From Parvibaculum sp. (lineage in GTDB: Bacteria; Pseudomonadota; Alphaproteobacteria; Parvibaculales; Parvibaculaceae), in assembly GCA_014359855.1 (NCBI GenBank), contig JACIYQ010000235.1:1-12683 (forward strand): a stretch of 12,683 bases of DNA. Reading direction: 5' to 3'. This document shows positions 1 through 6,738 of the stretch, piece by piece. The position numbers and the translations under genes are program-made. The notes beneath the pieces are model-generated. The model was not told the origin of the DNA. It worked only from the letters and a program-made list of their open reading frames with translations, and made no database searches. Within the stretch, counting starts at the first letter, position 1, and every line of letters begins with the position of its first letter.

Positions 1-182
1 TCCACCTCGCGCTCCACCTGCCGCACGGCGGCGTGTACCCGCTTCAGGTTCTTGTGGTCGAGATGGCTCATGTTGAGCCGGAACACGTCCGCGCCCGCGT
101 CGAAGAGCTTGCGGATCATGTCGGGATTGTCGGAAGCGGGGCCAAGCGTTGCAATGATCTTGACGTTGCGGCGGCGGGTCAA
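1..182 (-). CDS. pyk: Pyruvate kinase, N-terminal 60 residues (runs off the window)
   Basis: Pyruvate kinase converts phosphoenolpyruvate and ADP to pyruvate and ATP in the cytoplasm, the last step of glycolysis. Only the first 60 codons are present; the gene continues beyond position 1. The protein begins MTRRRNVKIIATLGPAS and continues with GADVFRLNMSH, which match the first beta strand (I-A-T-x-G-P-A-S) and the R-x-N-x-S-H substrate and cation-binding segment of the family. I chose the TTG at 182-180 as start because an AGGAG Shine-Dalgarno lies about 8 bases upstream and the family motif begins a few residues in. The TTG overlaps the TGA of the upstream glycerate kinase gene as TTGA, so the two are probably translationally coupled. 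The shared promoter should be upstream of the kinase gene. Identity is confident; the rare start codon is inferred from position. Confidence 0.9.
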   Translation of the reverse strand, partial: MTRRRNVKIIATLGPASDNPDMIRKLFDAGADVFRLNMSHLDHKNLKRVHAAVRQVEREV

Positions 183-1537
183 AGGGGAGAGCTCCTGTCT
201 TTGTCGGGTACGCTATCGTTATCGCTCGGGGCGTCGGGTCCGTCGACGAGTATGACCCGGAAATCGTTCACATTCGTGTAACTCGGGCCCGTTCTCACCA
301 GGTCGCCGAGCCCGGCGAAGAAGGTGCCCGAATCGTGGCGGTCGAGAAAGGCCTGCGCATTGAGGCCCTTCTCTCCGGCGCGGGCAAGTGTCGAAGGCGT
401 GACGATCGCTCCCGCCGGATCGTCCGCCGCGCCCGAGCCGCCGTCGATGCCGTCCGTGTCGGCGGCCAGCGCGGAGATGTCCGCCGCGCCCTGAAGCGCG
501 ATGGCGAGCGCCAGCGCATATTCCTGGTTCGGGCCGCCTCGTCCGGGTTCACCCTCGCCGAAGGTCACGGCCGCTTCGCCGCCCGAAATGATGGCAACCT
601 TGCGCCCCTCGGCGCGTGCGGCAAGGGCGAGGCTCGCATGCGTCTCCGCGAGGTCGCGTGCCTCGCCCTCGATCGCGCAACCGAGCGGAAGAGGCTCATA
701 GCCTTCCTCGCGCGCGATAGCCGCCGCCGCGCCGAGCGATCCCGTGCCGCTCGCGACGAGCTTGTAGGCCGCATGGGCGAATATTTCCGCGCCGGGTTTT
801 GGCGTTTCGGGGAGCGCGGCGATCCGCTCGCGCAGGCCGGCCGGGATGGGCGGGCGCAGGCTGTCGAGCACGGCCATCACACGGGCTTTCGCCGTCGTAT
901 CGGGCACGGTCGGGCCCGACGCGATGGTGCTCGGATTGTCGCCCGCCACGTCGGAAATCGCCAGCGTCACCGAGCGCGCGGGGTGGATCGTCCCGGCGAG
1001 CCTGCCGCCCTTGATGCGCGAGATGTGCTTGCGCACGCAATTGATGTCGCCGATGGGCTTGCCGGATGCGAGCAGCGCGCGGGTGAGGAAAATTTCATCG
1101 TCGAGCGTGAGCCCGAGCATCGGCTGCACGGTGAGCGCCGAGCCGCCGCCCGACAGGAGCACCAGCGCGAGGTCTTCCGGCCCCACCCATTCGGCAAGCC
1201 TGAGCAGCCGCTTCGAGGCCGCCTCGCCCGCCGCATCGGGAACCGGGTGGCCCGCCTCCAGCACCTCCACATGCCGCGCCGGGCGGCCATGGCCATAGCG
1301 CGTCAGCGCCAGTCCCTCGATATGCGTGCCCGGATGGTGGCGGTCGTACCAGTCCTCCGCCGCCGCCGCCATGGAGGCGGCGGCCTTGCCGATGGCGAAG
1401 ATGACGAGCCGTCCCTGCTCCGGCGCGGGCGGCACGGGCAGGTGCGGCGGCAGGCAATGTTCGGGCATGGCATCGCGCACAGCCGCTTCGTAGAGGCGCT
1501 TCAGTATCGCCCTTGTTTCGGGGTCGTTCCCTGCCAT
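179..1537 (-). CDS. gckA: Glycerate 2-kinase (DUF4147/MOFRL family)
   Basis: The product is a 452-aa cytoplasmic enzyme that phosphorylates D-glycerate to 2-phosphoglycerate. It belongs to the family once annotated as hydroxypyruvate reductase TtuD. Visible family signatures are AIGKAAASM (48-56, including the lysine equivalent to the catalytic one), LLSGGGSAL (127-135), HISRIKGGRLAG (171-182), SDVAGDNPSTIASGPTVPD (195-213), SGGE (318-321), GGPNQEYALA (334-343), DTDGIDGGSGA (360-370) and GPSYTNVNDF (417-426). Length is normal for the family. The ATG at 1537 gives an N-terminus that fits the family, but its only Shine-Dalgarno-like bases (GAGG) lie almost against the start codon. It is the first gene of an operon with pyk: enolase would turn its product into PEP, the substrate of pyruvate kinase. 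This suggests a glycerate assimilation role (serine or glyoxylate-derived), which is inference. Confidence 0.93.
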   Translation of the reverse strand: MAGNDPETRAILKRLYEAAVRDAMPEHCLPPHLPVPPAPEQGRLVIFAIGKAAASMAAAAEDWYDRHHPGTHIEGLALTRYGHGRPARHVEVLEAGHPVPDAAGEAASKRLLRLAEWVGPEDLALVLLSGGGSALTVQPMLGLTLDDEIFLTRALLASGKPIGDINCVRKHISRIKGGRLAGTIHPARSVTLAISDVAGDNPSTIASGPTVPDTTAKARVMAVLDSLRPPIPAGLRERIAALPETPKPGAEIFAHAAYKLVASGTGSLGAAAAIAREEGYEPLPLGCAIEGEARDLAETHASLALAARAEGRKVAIISGGEAAVTFGEGEPGRGGPNQEYALALAIALQGAADISALAADTDGIDGGSGAADDPAGAIVTPSTLARAGEKGLNAQAFLDRHDSGTFFAGLGDLVRTGPSYTNVNDFRVILVDGPDAPSDNDSVPDKDRSSPL

Positions 1538-1557
1538 GCCTCAGGTATAGTGCGCCG
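1538..1557. promoter_or_regulatory. Shared divergent promoter between glycerate kinase and FGase genes
   Basis: Only 20 bp separate the two divergent ATG codons. The core GGTATAGT (1544-1551) reads as TATAGT on the plus strand and TATACC on the minus strand. In each direction exactly six bases follow the hexamer before the A of the ATG, which would put both transcription starts at the start codon and make both mRNAs leaderless. No convincing -35 boxes are seen. The alternative is promoters inside the opposing coding sequences. Confidence 0.4.
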
Positions 1558-2391
1558 ATGCACGATATGCCAAACCCCGTATCCGGCGATCTTCCGCCTT
1601 TCGAGCTTGTCGATCCGCAAGCGCGGGCGGATTTCATCGTCGTGTGCGACCATGCCTCGAACGCCTTGCCGCCCGGATACGGCACGCTCGGCCTGCCCGC
1701 GCGGGAGTTCGAGCGCCACATTGCCTTCGATATCGGCGCCGCCGGCGTCGCCCGCCGTCTCGCGGCGGCACTTGCCGCGCCCGCCGTGCTCGGCCGCTTC
1801 TCGCGGCTCCTGATCGACCTCAACCGCGGCGAGGACGACCCGACCATCGTCATGAAACTCTCGGACGGCGCCATCGTTCCCGGCAACCGGGATGTCGATG
1901 CGCACCGGAACCCGCAGGAATTCGCGCGCCGCATCGCCCGCTTCCACGCGCCCTACCACGCGGAAATCGAAAGACTGATCGCCCGCGCGCGGACGCAAGG
2001 CATCGTGCCCGTTATCGTCTCGGTCCACAGCTTCACGCCGCGCTGGCGCTCTTTCGTGCGGCCCTGGGAAACGGGGCTCCTGTGGGACCGCGACGACCGT
2101 CTCGTCCGGCCGCTGCTGGCCGCATTGCGCGCGGAAGGCCTCACCGCCGGCGACAACGAGCCCTATACGGGCCGCCTCAGGAACGACTGCATGTATGCCC
2201 ACGCAACGCTGCACGGGCTTCCGCATGTGCTCATCGAAATCCGGCAGGACCTGATCGAGAGCGAGGAGGGGCAGGCCGAATGGGCATCGCGCTACGCCCG
2301 TCATCTCGCCCGCGCCGCATCGCTGCCGGGGCTTCGCGACATCCGCTTCTTCGGCTCGCATGCCGATCCCTCGCTCCCCATATCGCCATGA
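1558..2391 (+). CDS. N-formylglutamate amidohydrolase family protein
   Basis: The product is a 277-aa cytoplasmic metal-dependent amidohydrolase of the FGase family (PF05013), whose characterised members deformylate N-formyl-L-glutamate at the end of histidine degradation. Supporting segments are VVCDHASNALPP (28-39), DIGAAGVARRLA (58-69), SRLLIDLNR (82-90), HRNPQEFARRI (116-126), VSVHSFTPRW (154-163), GDNEPYTGR (198-206) and HVLIEIRQDLI (223-233), which carry the conserved acidic and histidine residues. I chose the ATG at 1558 rather than an upstream in-frame TTG at 1513 because the upstream option would overlap the divergent glycerate kinase start and add residues with no family look. No hut genes are nearby, so the true substrate may differ from formylglutamate. 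The gene ends 7 bp before a palindromic repeat. Confidence 0.87.
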   Translation: MHDMPNPVSGDLPPFELVDPQARADFIVVCDHASNALPPGYGTLGLPAREFERHIAFDIGAAGVARRLAAALAAPAVLGRFSRLLIDLNRGEDDPTIVMKLSDGAIVPGNRDVDAHRNPQEFARRIARFHAPYHAEIERLIARARTQGIVPVIVSVHSFTPRWRSFVRPWETGLLWDRDDRLVRPLLAALRAEGLTAGDNEPYTGRLRNDCMYAHATLHGLPHVLIEIRQDLIESEEGQAEWASRYARHLARAASLPGLRDIRFFGSHADPSLPISP

Positions 2392-2398
2392 ACAGCCT

Positions 2399-2498
2399 CG
2401 TCATTGCGAGGAGCGCAATAGCGCGACGAAGCAATCCAGGGGCCGCAAGCACTGAGCAAGCCCCCTGGATTGCTTCGGCCTGCGGCCTCGCAATGACG
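2399..2498. repeat. 100-bp intergenic palindromic repeat
   Basis: Two long arms form an imperfect inverted repeat: 2399-2442 against 2462-2498, with a 19-base loop. The outer 13 bases (CGTCATTGCGAGG) and the inner 15 (GAAGCAATCCAGGGG) pair perfectly, and the middle differs by several bases. The sequence resembles an intergenic repeat I know to be widespread in alphaproteobacterial genomes. It begins 8 bp after the FGase stop, so it may also act as a 3' mRNA hairpin, but no T-tract follows it. Confidence 0.8.
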
Positions 2499-2583
2499 GA
2501 TGAGGGAATTTGGAATTATATTTTGTGCATGACAGACCTCGGGTAACGTCCCGGAGACCTTTGAAGTGAGAGTGGAGGTTCAA

Positions 2584-2886
2584 ATGGACAAGACCACGCA
2601 GACCGAACTCGAGGCCGCCGCCTTCCGCCGTCTCGCCGGCCATTTGCGCGCCCGCACCGACGTTCAGAACATCGACCTCATGATCCTCGCCGGCTTCTGC
2701 CGCAACTGCCTCGCGGACTGGTACCGGGAAGCGGCGGAAGAAAAGGGCATCGAGGTCTCGAAGGACGAGGCGCGGGCTCACATTTATGGCGAACCTTTCG
2801 CCGAATGGAAGAAGAAGCACCAGGCGGAAGCGACGCCCGCGCAGATGGCGGCTTTCGAGGCGGCGCAAAAGAAAAGCCACGGCTGA
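2584..2886 (+). CDS. DUF1244 family protein
   Basis: The product is a 100-aa soluble protein of the DUF1244 family (PF06844), whose function is not known to me. The hallmark is IDLMILAGFCRNCLADWY (30-47) with the C39-x-x-C42 pair, followed by a helical stretch ending in IYGEPFAEWKKKHQ (67-80). Length matches the family. I chose the ATG at 2584 because GGAGG (2574-2578) lies 5 bases upstream; an in-frame GTG at 2566 would swallow that Shine-Dalgarno. The region just upstream is AT-richer (about 2505-2530) and could hold the promoter, but no clear -35/-10 pair is seen. There is no transmembrane segment or signal peptide. Confidence 0.9.
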   Translation: MDKTTQTELEAAAFRRLAGHLRARTDVQNIDLMILAGFCRNCLADWYREAAEEKGIEVSKDEARAHIYGEPFAEWKKKHQAEATPAQMAAFEAAQKKSHG

Positions 2887-3016
2887 TCCGGAACCGTCCA
2901 CCGTTCATTCACATCTCTATCCACAGCTTTCTTGCCCCTCGCATATTGCCGGGCCGGGCGCGCGCCTCTATCGTCGCGCCCCTCACGGCAATTTTCAGTA
3001 AGTGGAGTGGCGCAAC

Positions 3017-3280
3017 ATGGCGGACGGCAATACGCCTGCGAATACGGGTGGTGTCGCACAGGACCAGCTCAGATCCGTCGTCGAGCGCATCGAGCGCCTC
3101 GAGGAAGAAAAAGCGGCGATCGCGAACGACATCAAGGAAGTCTACGCGGAAGCGAAGGGCAATGGCTTCGACACCAGGACGCTGCGTCAGGTGATCCGCC
3201 TGCGCAAGCAGGACAAGGCCGAACGCCAGGAACAGGAAGCGATCCTCGACCTCTATATGAGCGCGCTCGGCATGATCTGA
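3017..3280 (+). CDS. gapR: GapR-type nucleoid-associated protein (UPF0335/DUF2312)
   Basis: The product is an 87-aa protein of the DUF2312/UPF0335 family. In Caulobacter, GapR is an essential nucleoid protein that binds overtwisted, AT-rich DNA ahead of replication and transcription complexes and stimulates gyrase and topoisomerase IV. After a short disordered N-terminus, the chain shows the long charged coiled-coil helix [19 protein letters not shown] (17-35). The family core follows: [14 protein letters not shown] (39-52) and [16 protein letters not shown] (55-70), then a short C-terminal helix. I chose the ATG at 3017 because GGAG sits 9 bases upstream; an in-frame GTG at 3002 would add five unlikely residues. 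It follows DUF1244 after 130 bp on the same strand and could be separately transcribed. Confidence 0.93.
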   Translation: MADGNTPANTGGVAQDQLRSVVERIERLEEEKAAIANDIKEVYAEAKGNGFDTRTLRQVIRLRKQDKAERQEQEAILDLYMSALGMI

Positions 3281-3368
3281 GCGCGGCCGTCCAGCGCCTT
3301 CTCCTGCCGCCTCGCGCCCCAAAAAGTCTGCCAACAAGTCCAAAAGCAGAAACAAGGGAGCGAGACCG

Positions 3369-3750
3369 ATGACGCCGATGACCGCGGACAATTTCGTGCT
3401 GGAACAGGCAAGGCCCATCGAGCCCGAGCTTCTCGCCCATCTGCCCTCCGTCGCGGGCCACATCCCCTGGCTCTTCCCGGAGGTGCCGGAAGACGCTTGG
3501 TATCTCCTCTTCCTCTCCGCGCACAGGCAGGCGCGCGGGCGCGGCATCGGCGAGAATTTTCCTCGATTGCTTCGAGCGCGCGAAGGCGGCCGGCTGCGTC
3601 TCGCTCCATCTCGATGTCGCGGCGATCAACCCGGCGGTCCGCTTCTACGAGCGCATGGGGCTCGAACGCCTCGCCGAAACGAATGTGCCGAAGATCGCCA
3701 CCTCGCATGGCGTGCCGCCGCATATCCGCATGGTGAAGCAGCTGGGGTGA
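3369..3750 (+). pseudogene. Frameshifted, shortened GNAT acetyltransferase
   Basis: This is the remnant of a GNAT-family N-acetyltransferase. The first frame starts at ATG 3369 with GGGAG 8 bases upstream. It encodes about 60 residues ending in DAWYLLFLSAHRQARGRGIG, which is GNAT motif A with the R-G-x-G-x-G/A acetyl-CoA pyrophosphate loop. Right after that loop, at about 3549-3553, the reading continues in another frame: RIFLDCFERAKAAGC, LHLDVAAINPAVRFYERMGL and so on to TGA 3748-3750, which is the expected motif A helix and motif B. A 2-base loss (or 1-base gain) explains the shift. The combined 127 residues are shorter than a usual GNAT domain. The strands before motif A seem mostly missing, so an internal deletion is also likely. 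A sequencing error could explain the frameshift but not the short N-terminus. The substrate cannot be named. Confidence 0.75.
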
Positions 3751-3774
3751 GCCCCGGCTTCGGCGGCTTCATTT

Positions 3775-3836
3775 CCCTCTCCTCTCCGGGGAGAGGGAGG
3801 GAGCGGGGCGTCAGCCCGCGGAAGGGTGAGGGGGTG
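3775..3836. repeat. CCTCTCC/GGGGAGAGG intergenic repeat
   Basis: CTCTCC (3781-3787 region) faces GGAGAG across CGGG, and a second G-rich GGGTGAGGGGG stretch follows at about 3823-3833. This type of pyrimidine/purine-rich hairpin is a common extragenic repeat in GC-rich proteobacteria. A further small hairpin, TTCGC-GCCA-GCGAA, lies just downstream at 3845-3858. It begins about 25 bp after the acetyltransferase remnant. Confidence 0.6.
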
Positions 3837-3891
3837 AGAGGCGGTTCGCGCCAGCGAACGAAAACGAAAAGGTCCGGTTGCCTGTCCCGGC

Positions 3892-3965
3892 AATCCAGAA
3901 GGCGCGCCAGCGCGCCGTCCCTCTTCACAATCCAGAAGGCGCGCCAGCGCGCCGTCCCTCTTCAC
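3892..3965. repeat. Perfect 37-bp tandem duplication
   Basis: Two identical head-to-tail copies occupy 3892-3928 and 3929-3965. Each begins AATCCAGAAGG and ends GTCCCTCTTCAC, with an internal hairpin GGCGCG-CCAG-CGCGCC. There is no coding sequence across it. Perfect identity points to recent slippage or duplication, and copy number could vary between strains. Confidence 0.9.
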
Positions 3966-4072
3966 AAAATCCTTCTCCCCGGCTGCCCTCCGGCCATTCC
4001 CTCATCCGTCATGACCGGACGCGCACCGCTCGCCCGGTTGCGCGGCAATGGCCGCGCGAGCCGCGCTTCCAC

Positions 4073-4173
4073 AACCCAACGCGCCCGACGCCCCCAACGC
4101 CGTCCAATACCACCCAACGCCCCCCCCCAACGCCGCCAACGTCCCCAACGCCACCCAACACCACCCAACACCG
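4073..4173. repeat. Degenerate CCCAACGCC low-complexity tract
   Basis: The plus strand has almost no G and is built of degenerate 8-10-base units such as CCCAACGCC, CCCAACACC and CCCCAACGCC, with a run of nine C at 4120-4128. It is strongly strand-asymmetric. Long open frames across it are composition artefacts (Pro/Thr/Asn-rich), so I do not call a gene. The tract is likely prone to slippage. Confidence 0.75.
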
Positions 4174-4225
4174 TCATGGCCCGCTTCATGCGGGCCATCC
4201 ACGCCTGCCCCGGCGAAAGCCGGGG
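4174..4225. repeat. Two-hairpin intergenic repeat
   Basis: Two hairpins lie side by side: ATGGCCCGC (4176-4184) with GCGGGCCAT (4190-4198), then CCCCGGC (4208-4214) with GCCGGGG (4219-4225) around a GAAA loop. The GTCATGGCCCG...CGGGCCATCCACG pattern resembles a repeat common in alphaproteobacterial intergenic DNA. It marks the last chromosome-like sequence before base composition changes, so it sits at or near the left edge of the insert. Confidence 0.7.
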
Positions 4226-4586
4226 TCTTGAATGTCAGGACGGAGGAGGAGAGCGTGTCAGTTTCTTGGCGACGGCATCAGCATGAGCGCCCGCAGACTC
4301 ATGGCAGTGCCGCATGTCGCGTCTCGACTCGAAGCGTACTCCTTCTCAATGGCTGCTAAACGAATGCTTCGTATTCATTATCGGATGTTCACGGGGTCCG
4401 TGATTGGTTCCGGGTGCGCGAGCGTTGGCGTGTGCCGCTCCACTGCAACTTCGGGTAGTTGTTGCCGCTCACGCTGATCAGTGTCAGTTTGAGCAAATGC
4501 TGTTTTAGGCATTCAGAGTATGCAAAGCGTGCACCGCGGATTTCTAGGAAATATAACACGAGCAAGCTGACGCCCCCGGAGGGACG
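4226..4586. other. Gene-free left flank of the low-GC insert
   Basis: I see no supportable gene, tRNA or integrase remnant here. Base composition drops from the GC-rich chromosome towards that of the downstream gene. A small inverted repeat, GAAT-gcttcgt-ATTC, lies near 4361-4375. The last 60 bases contain the likely promoter and the ribosome-binding site of the next gene. Confidence 0.5.
4529..4557 (+). promoter_or_regulatory. Possible promoter of the SEC-C nuclease gene
   Basis: A good -10 box, TATAAC (4552-4557), lies 30 bases before the ATG. At 17 bases spacing the -35 position reads GTGCAC (4529-4534), a poor match. Transcription would start near 4564, giving a leader of about 23 bases that includes GGAGG at 4578-4582. 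Confidence 0.35.
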
Positions 4587-6737
4587 ATGAGCCGCAGCGA
4601 GGCTGAGGTCTTTGAAGATATCGCCACCCTCTGTTCTTCGCGTGGTTACATCCACGCGATTGCCTATTTTTGCTGGCGAGACAATCTGATCCACTACAAT
4701 CAGACGTTAGTCGCGGACGACGTGCAGTCTCACTACGGACGGCCGAATCTCATCCGCACTGAGATATCGACGTTAATCGGCCTGATGGCACGGGCTCCGA
4801 TCGAGATCGGGTTGCCGACACCCGAAGTCATGCAAGATTACCTCGATCGCACCGATGCTATCATGAACGAACTCCATCACGCGATGATGGCCTCTGCGTT
4901 TTTCCAAGGAAAGGATTGGGCCGCGCTTCACGCCGAGGGCAAGACCCCATTTGATCATGCGTCGGCGATGCGAGAGCCAATCTTCTACGGAGGTGAGTCT
5001 GCATACGACTTTCAGTATGAAGAGCTGACTCCTATGAAATACCACGCGGATGACGCGTGGCTTTCAGATAGTCGTGGCTTTGTGACCGCCGATGCGCTGA
5101 CCGTCGCAAAGGCCATACGCGATGGATATATGGCTAAGGTCGCGTCCATGCGCGATCTAATGCTTGCGCAGCTGCCGGATGAATGGACGTTGCTACCGAT
5201 GTTCACCTTTAGGAGTGAGGATATCGTCGTTGAATCGGGCCTTCCCGAGGCGACCGTTGATGCCGTTCTCTCTGCATTCCGGTTCGCAACACACGAACGC
5301 AACGATTCCTTTACGGGAGTTAGTGAGTTCAACGAAACCAACGCTCGGCCAATCTTGCATCTTGGAGACGGTTCGTACGTTTTGTTTCAGCACTATCAGC
5401 TACAAGAATCTCTCTACGAATCCCCGTTCTTCTGGATGATGGCGGACGCCAACTACCGTCCGACTGCGACTGCAAATCGCGGAGACTTCACCGAGCGCTA
5501 CGCAAGCGAGCGGCTTGAAGCGGCTTTCGGCAAGGCTCGTGTTCTGAGAAATATCGACATTTATCGGGGTAAGAACCGCTATGTCGAAGCTGATGCGTTA
5601 GTCATATTTGGCGATCACTCAATCGTCGTGCAGGCCAAATCAAAGCGCCTGACACTGGGAGCCCGAAAGGGCAACGATCAAGTGTTGCGCGACGACTTCA
5701 AGAAGGCGGTCGAGAACGCCTACGAACAGGCGCTACTGTGCGCTAACGCACTTCAAAATCCGGCGGAATTCACATTTCGAGACTCCGAAGGCGCAGAGGT
5801 CGGAATCTCCCATCCAATCAGAACCATCTTCCCGCTTTGCGTTCTTGCTGATCACTATCCGGCCCTGAGCTTCCAGGGCCGTCAATTCCTTAATGTTCGG
5901 GCGACAGAAGTCGTGCGTCCACCGCTGATAACGGATGTGTTCACCCTTGACGTGTTTGCCGAGTTTCTTCGGACCCCAATACAATTCTTGAACTACCTCG
6001 ATCTGCGTGCGCGGGCGCATGACAGGCTTCTCGTCACCAACGAATTGGTCCCGTTCTCTTATCACCTCAAGAGTAATCTCTGGATCGATCCTCAATACGA
6101 TATGGTGAACCTTGGAGAGGATTTCACCGCTCATGTTGACGTGGCGATGACTGTGCGTCGACGGGGAGCACCCGGTAATCCTGAGGTGGAAGGAGTCTTG
6201 ACCCGCTATCGAGGAACGTCAATCGGCAGGTTGCTCGATCAAATCGAGGAAGCCAGTATCCCCGAATTGACTGGGCTTGGTCTTTGGCTGCTGCAGCTTT
6301 CCGGTGACTCTGGAAAAGGATTGGTTCGCGCACTCGACGCTCAGGCGCAAGCGGCAATTCGGCAGCAGATCACGAAAGACATATCCCTACCTTTCGAGGA
6401 TCAATCATCGGGGTTGACTATTCATCTCAGCGAGCTGCCTGATCAGGTTGCCTGTGAAAAACTCCTACAACATTGCAAGCTGAAAAAGTATGACCTGAAA
6501 GCCAGTCGCTGGTTTGGTCTAATTCTTCGTCCCGCAAACTTCAGGATTCGACATGCTCTCGTTCTAGATGAACCTTGGGAGCCAAATTCGGCAATCGAGA
6601 AAGCTCTGACGACTTTGCCGCGCCGCAAGCCGGTTCCGCTTGCCGATGCAGGCGGTGCCTCGACAAAAGTAGGTCGCAACGCAACTTGCCCCTGCGGCAG
6701 CGGTTTAAAGTACAAAAAATGCTGTTTGCCACGATAA
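4587..6737 (+). CDS. PD-(D/E)XK/NERD-like nuclease protein with C-terminal SEC-C zinc motif
   Basis: The product is a 716-aa soluble protein with no signal peptide or membrane segment. Residues 1-290 are mixed helical and I do not recognise them. Residues 303-352 look like a restriction-endonuclease fold core: E308 in RYASERLEAAFG, then D336 in YVEADALVIF and Q349-x-K351 in HSIVVQAKSKRL. This is the E...D...(E/Q)xK arrangement of PD-(D/E)XK and NERD nucleases, with Q in place of the usual E. Residues about 353-680 are unassigned. The end is a SEC-C motif, CPCGSGLKYKKCC (701-713), with C701, C703, C712 and C713 as zinc ligands, the C-x-C-x8-C-C pattern also found at the SecA tail. It is not SecA: there is no helicase motor. 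Start ATG 4587 has GGAGG 4 bases upstream. Codon and base usage are clearly less GC-rich than the neighbours, suggesting transfer. A defence or nucleic-acid quality-control role is inference. Confidence 0.75.
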   Translation: MSRSEAEVFEDIATLCSSRGYIHAIAYFCWRDNLIHYNQTLVADDVQSHYGRPNLIRTEISTLIGLMARAPIEIGLPTPEVMQDYLDRTDAIMNELHHAMMASAFFQGKDWAALHAEGKTPFDHASAMREPIFYGGESAYDFQYEELTPMKYHADDAWLSDSRGFVTADALTVAKAIRDGYMAKVASMRDLMLAQLPDEWTLLPMFTFRSEDIVVESGLPEATVDAVLSAFRFATHERNDSFTGVSEFNETNARPILHLGDGSYVLFQHYQLQESLYESPFFWMMADANYRPTATANRGDFTERYASERLEAAFGKARVLRNIDIYRGKNRYVEADALVIFGDHSIVVQAKSKRLTLGARKGNDQVLRDDFKKAVENAYEQALLCANALQNPAEFTFRDSEGAEVGISHPIRTIFPLCVLADHYPALSFQGRQFLNVRATEVVRPPLITDVFTLDVFAEFLRTPIQFLNYLDLRARAHDRLLVTNELVPFSYHLKSNLWIDPQYDMVNLGEDFTAHVDVAMTVRRRGAPGNPEVEGVLTRYRGTSIGRLLDQIEEASIPELTGLGLWLLQLSGDSGKGLVRALDAQAQAAIRQQITKDISLPFEDQSSGLTIHLSELPDQVACEKLLQHCKLKKYDLKASRWFGLILRPANFRIRHALVLDEPWEPNSAIEKALTTLPRRKPVPLADAGGASTKVGRNATCPCGSGLKYKKCCLPR

Positions 6738-6738
6738 C

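Noticed and set aside
335..1813. Long plus-strand open frame opposite glycerate kinase
   Set aside because: The product is Arg-rich and compositionally odd, while the minus strand shows all glycerate kinase motifs.
3892..3965. Possible CRISPR array
   Set aside because: Only two directly abutting copies with no spacers between them, and no cas genes.
3878..4231. Pro/Thr/Asn-rich open frames across the repeat cluster
   Set aside because: They are produced by the tandem and low-complexity repeats rather than by protein-coding constraint.
4587..6737. SecA preprotein translocase annotation suggested by the C-terminal CPCGSGxxYKKCC
   Set aside because: The SEC-C motif occurs in many unrelated proteins, and no SecA ATPase motor motifs are present.
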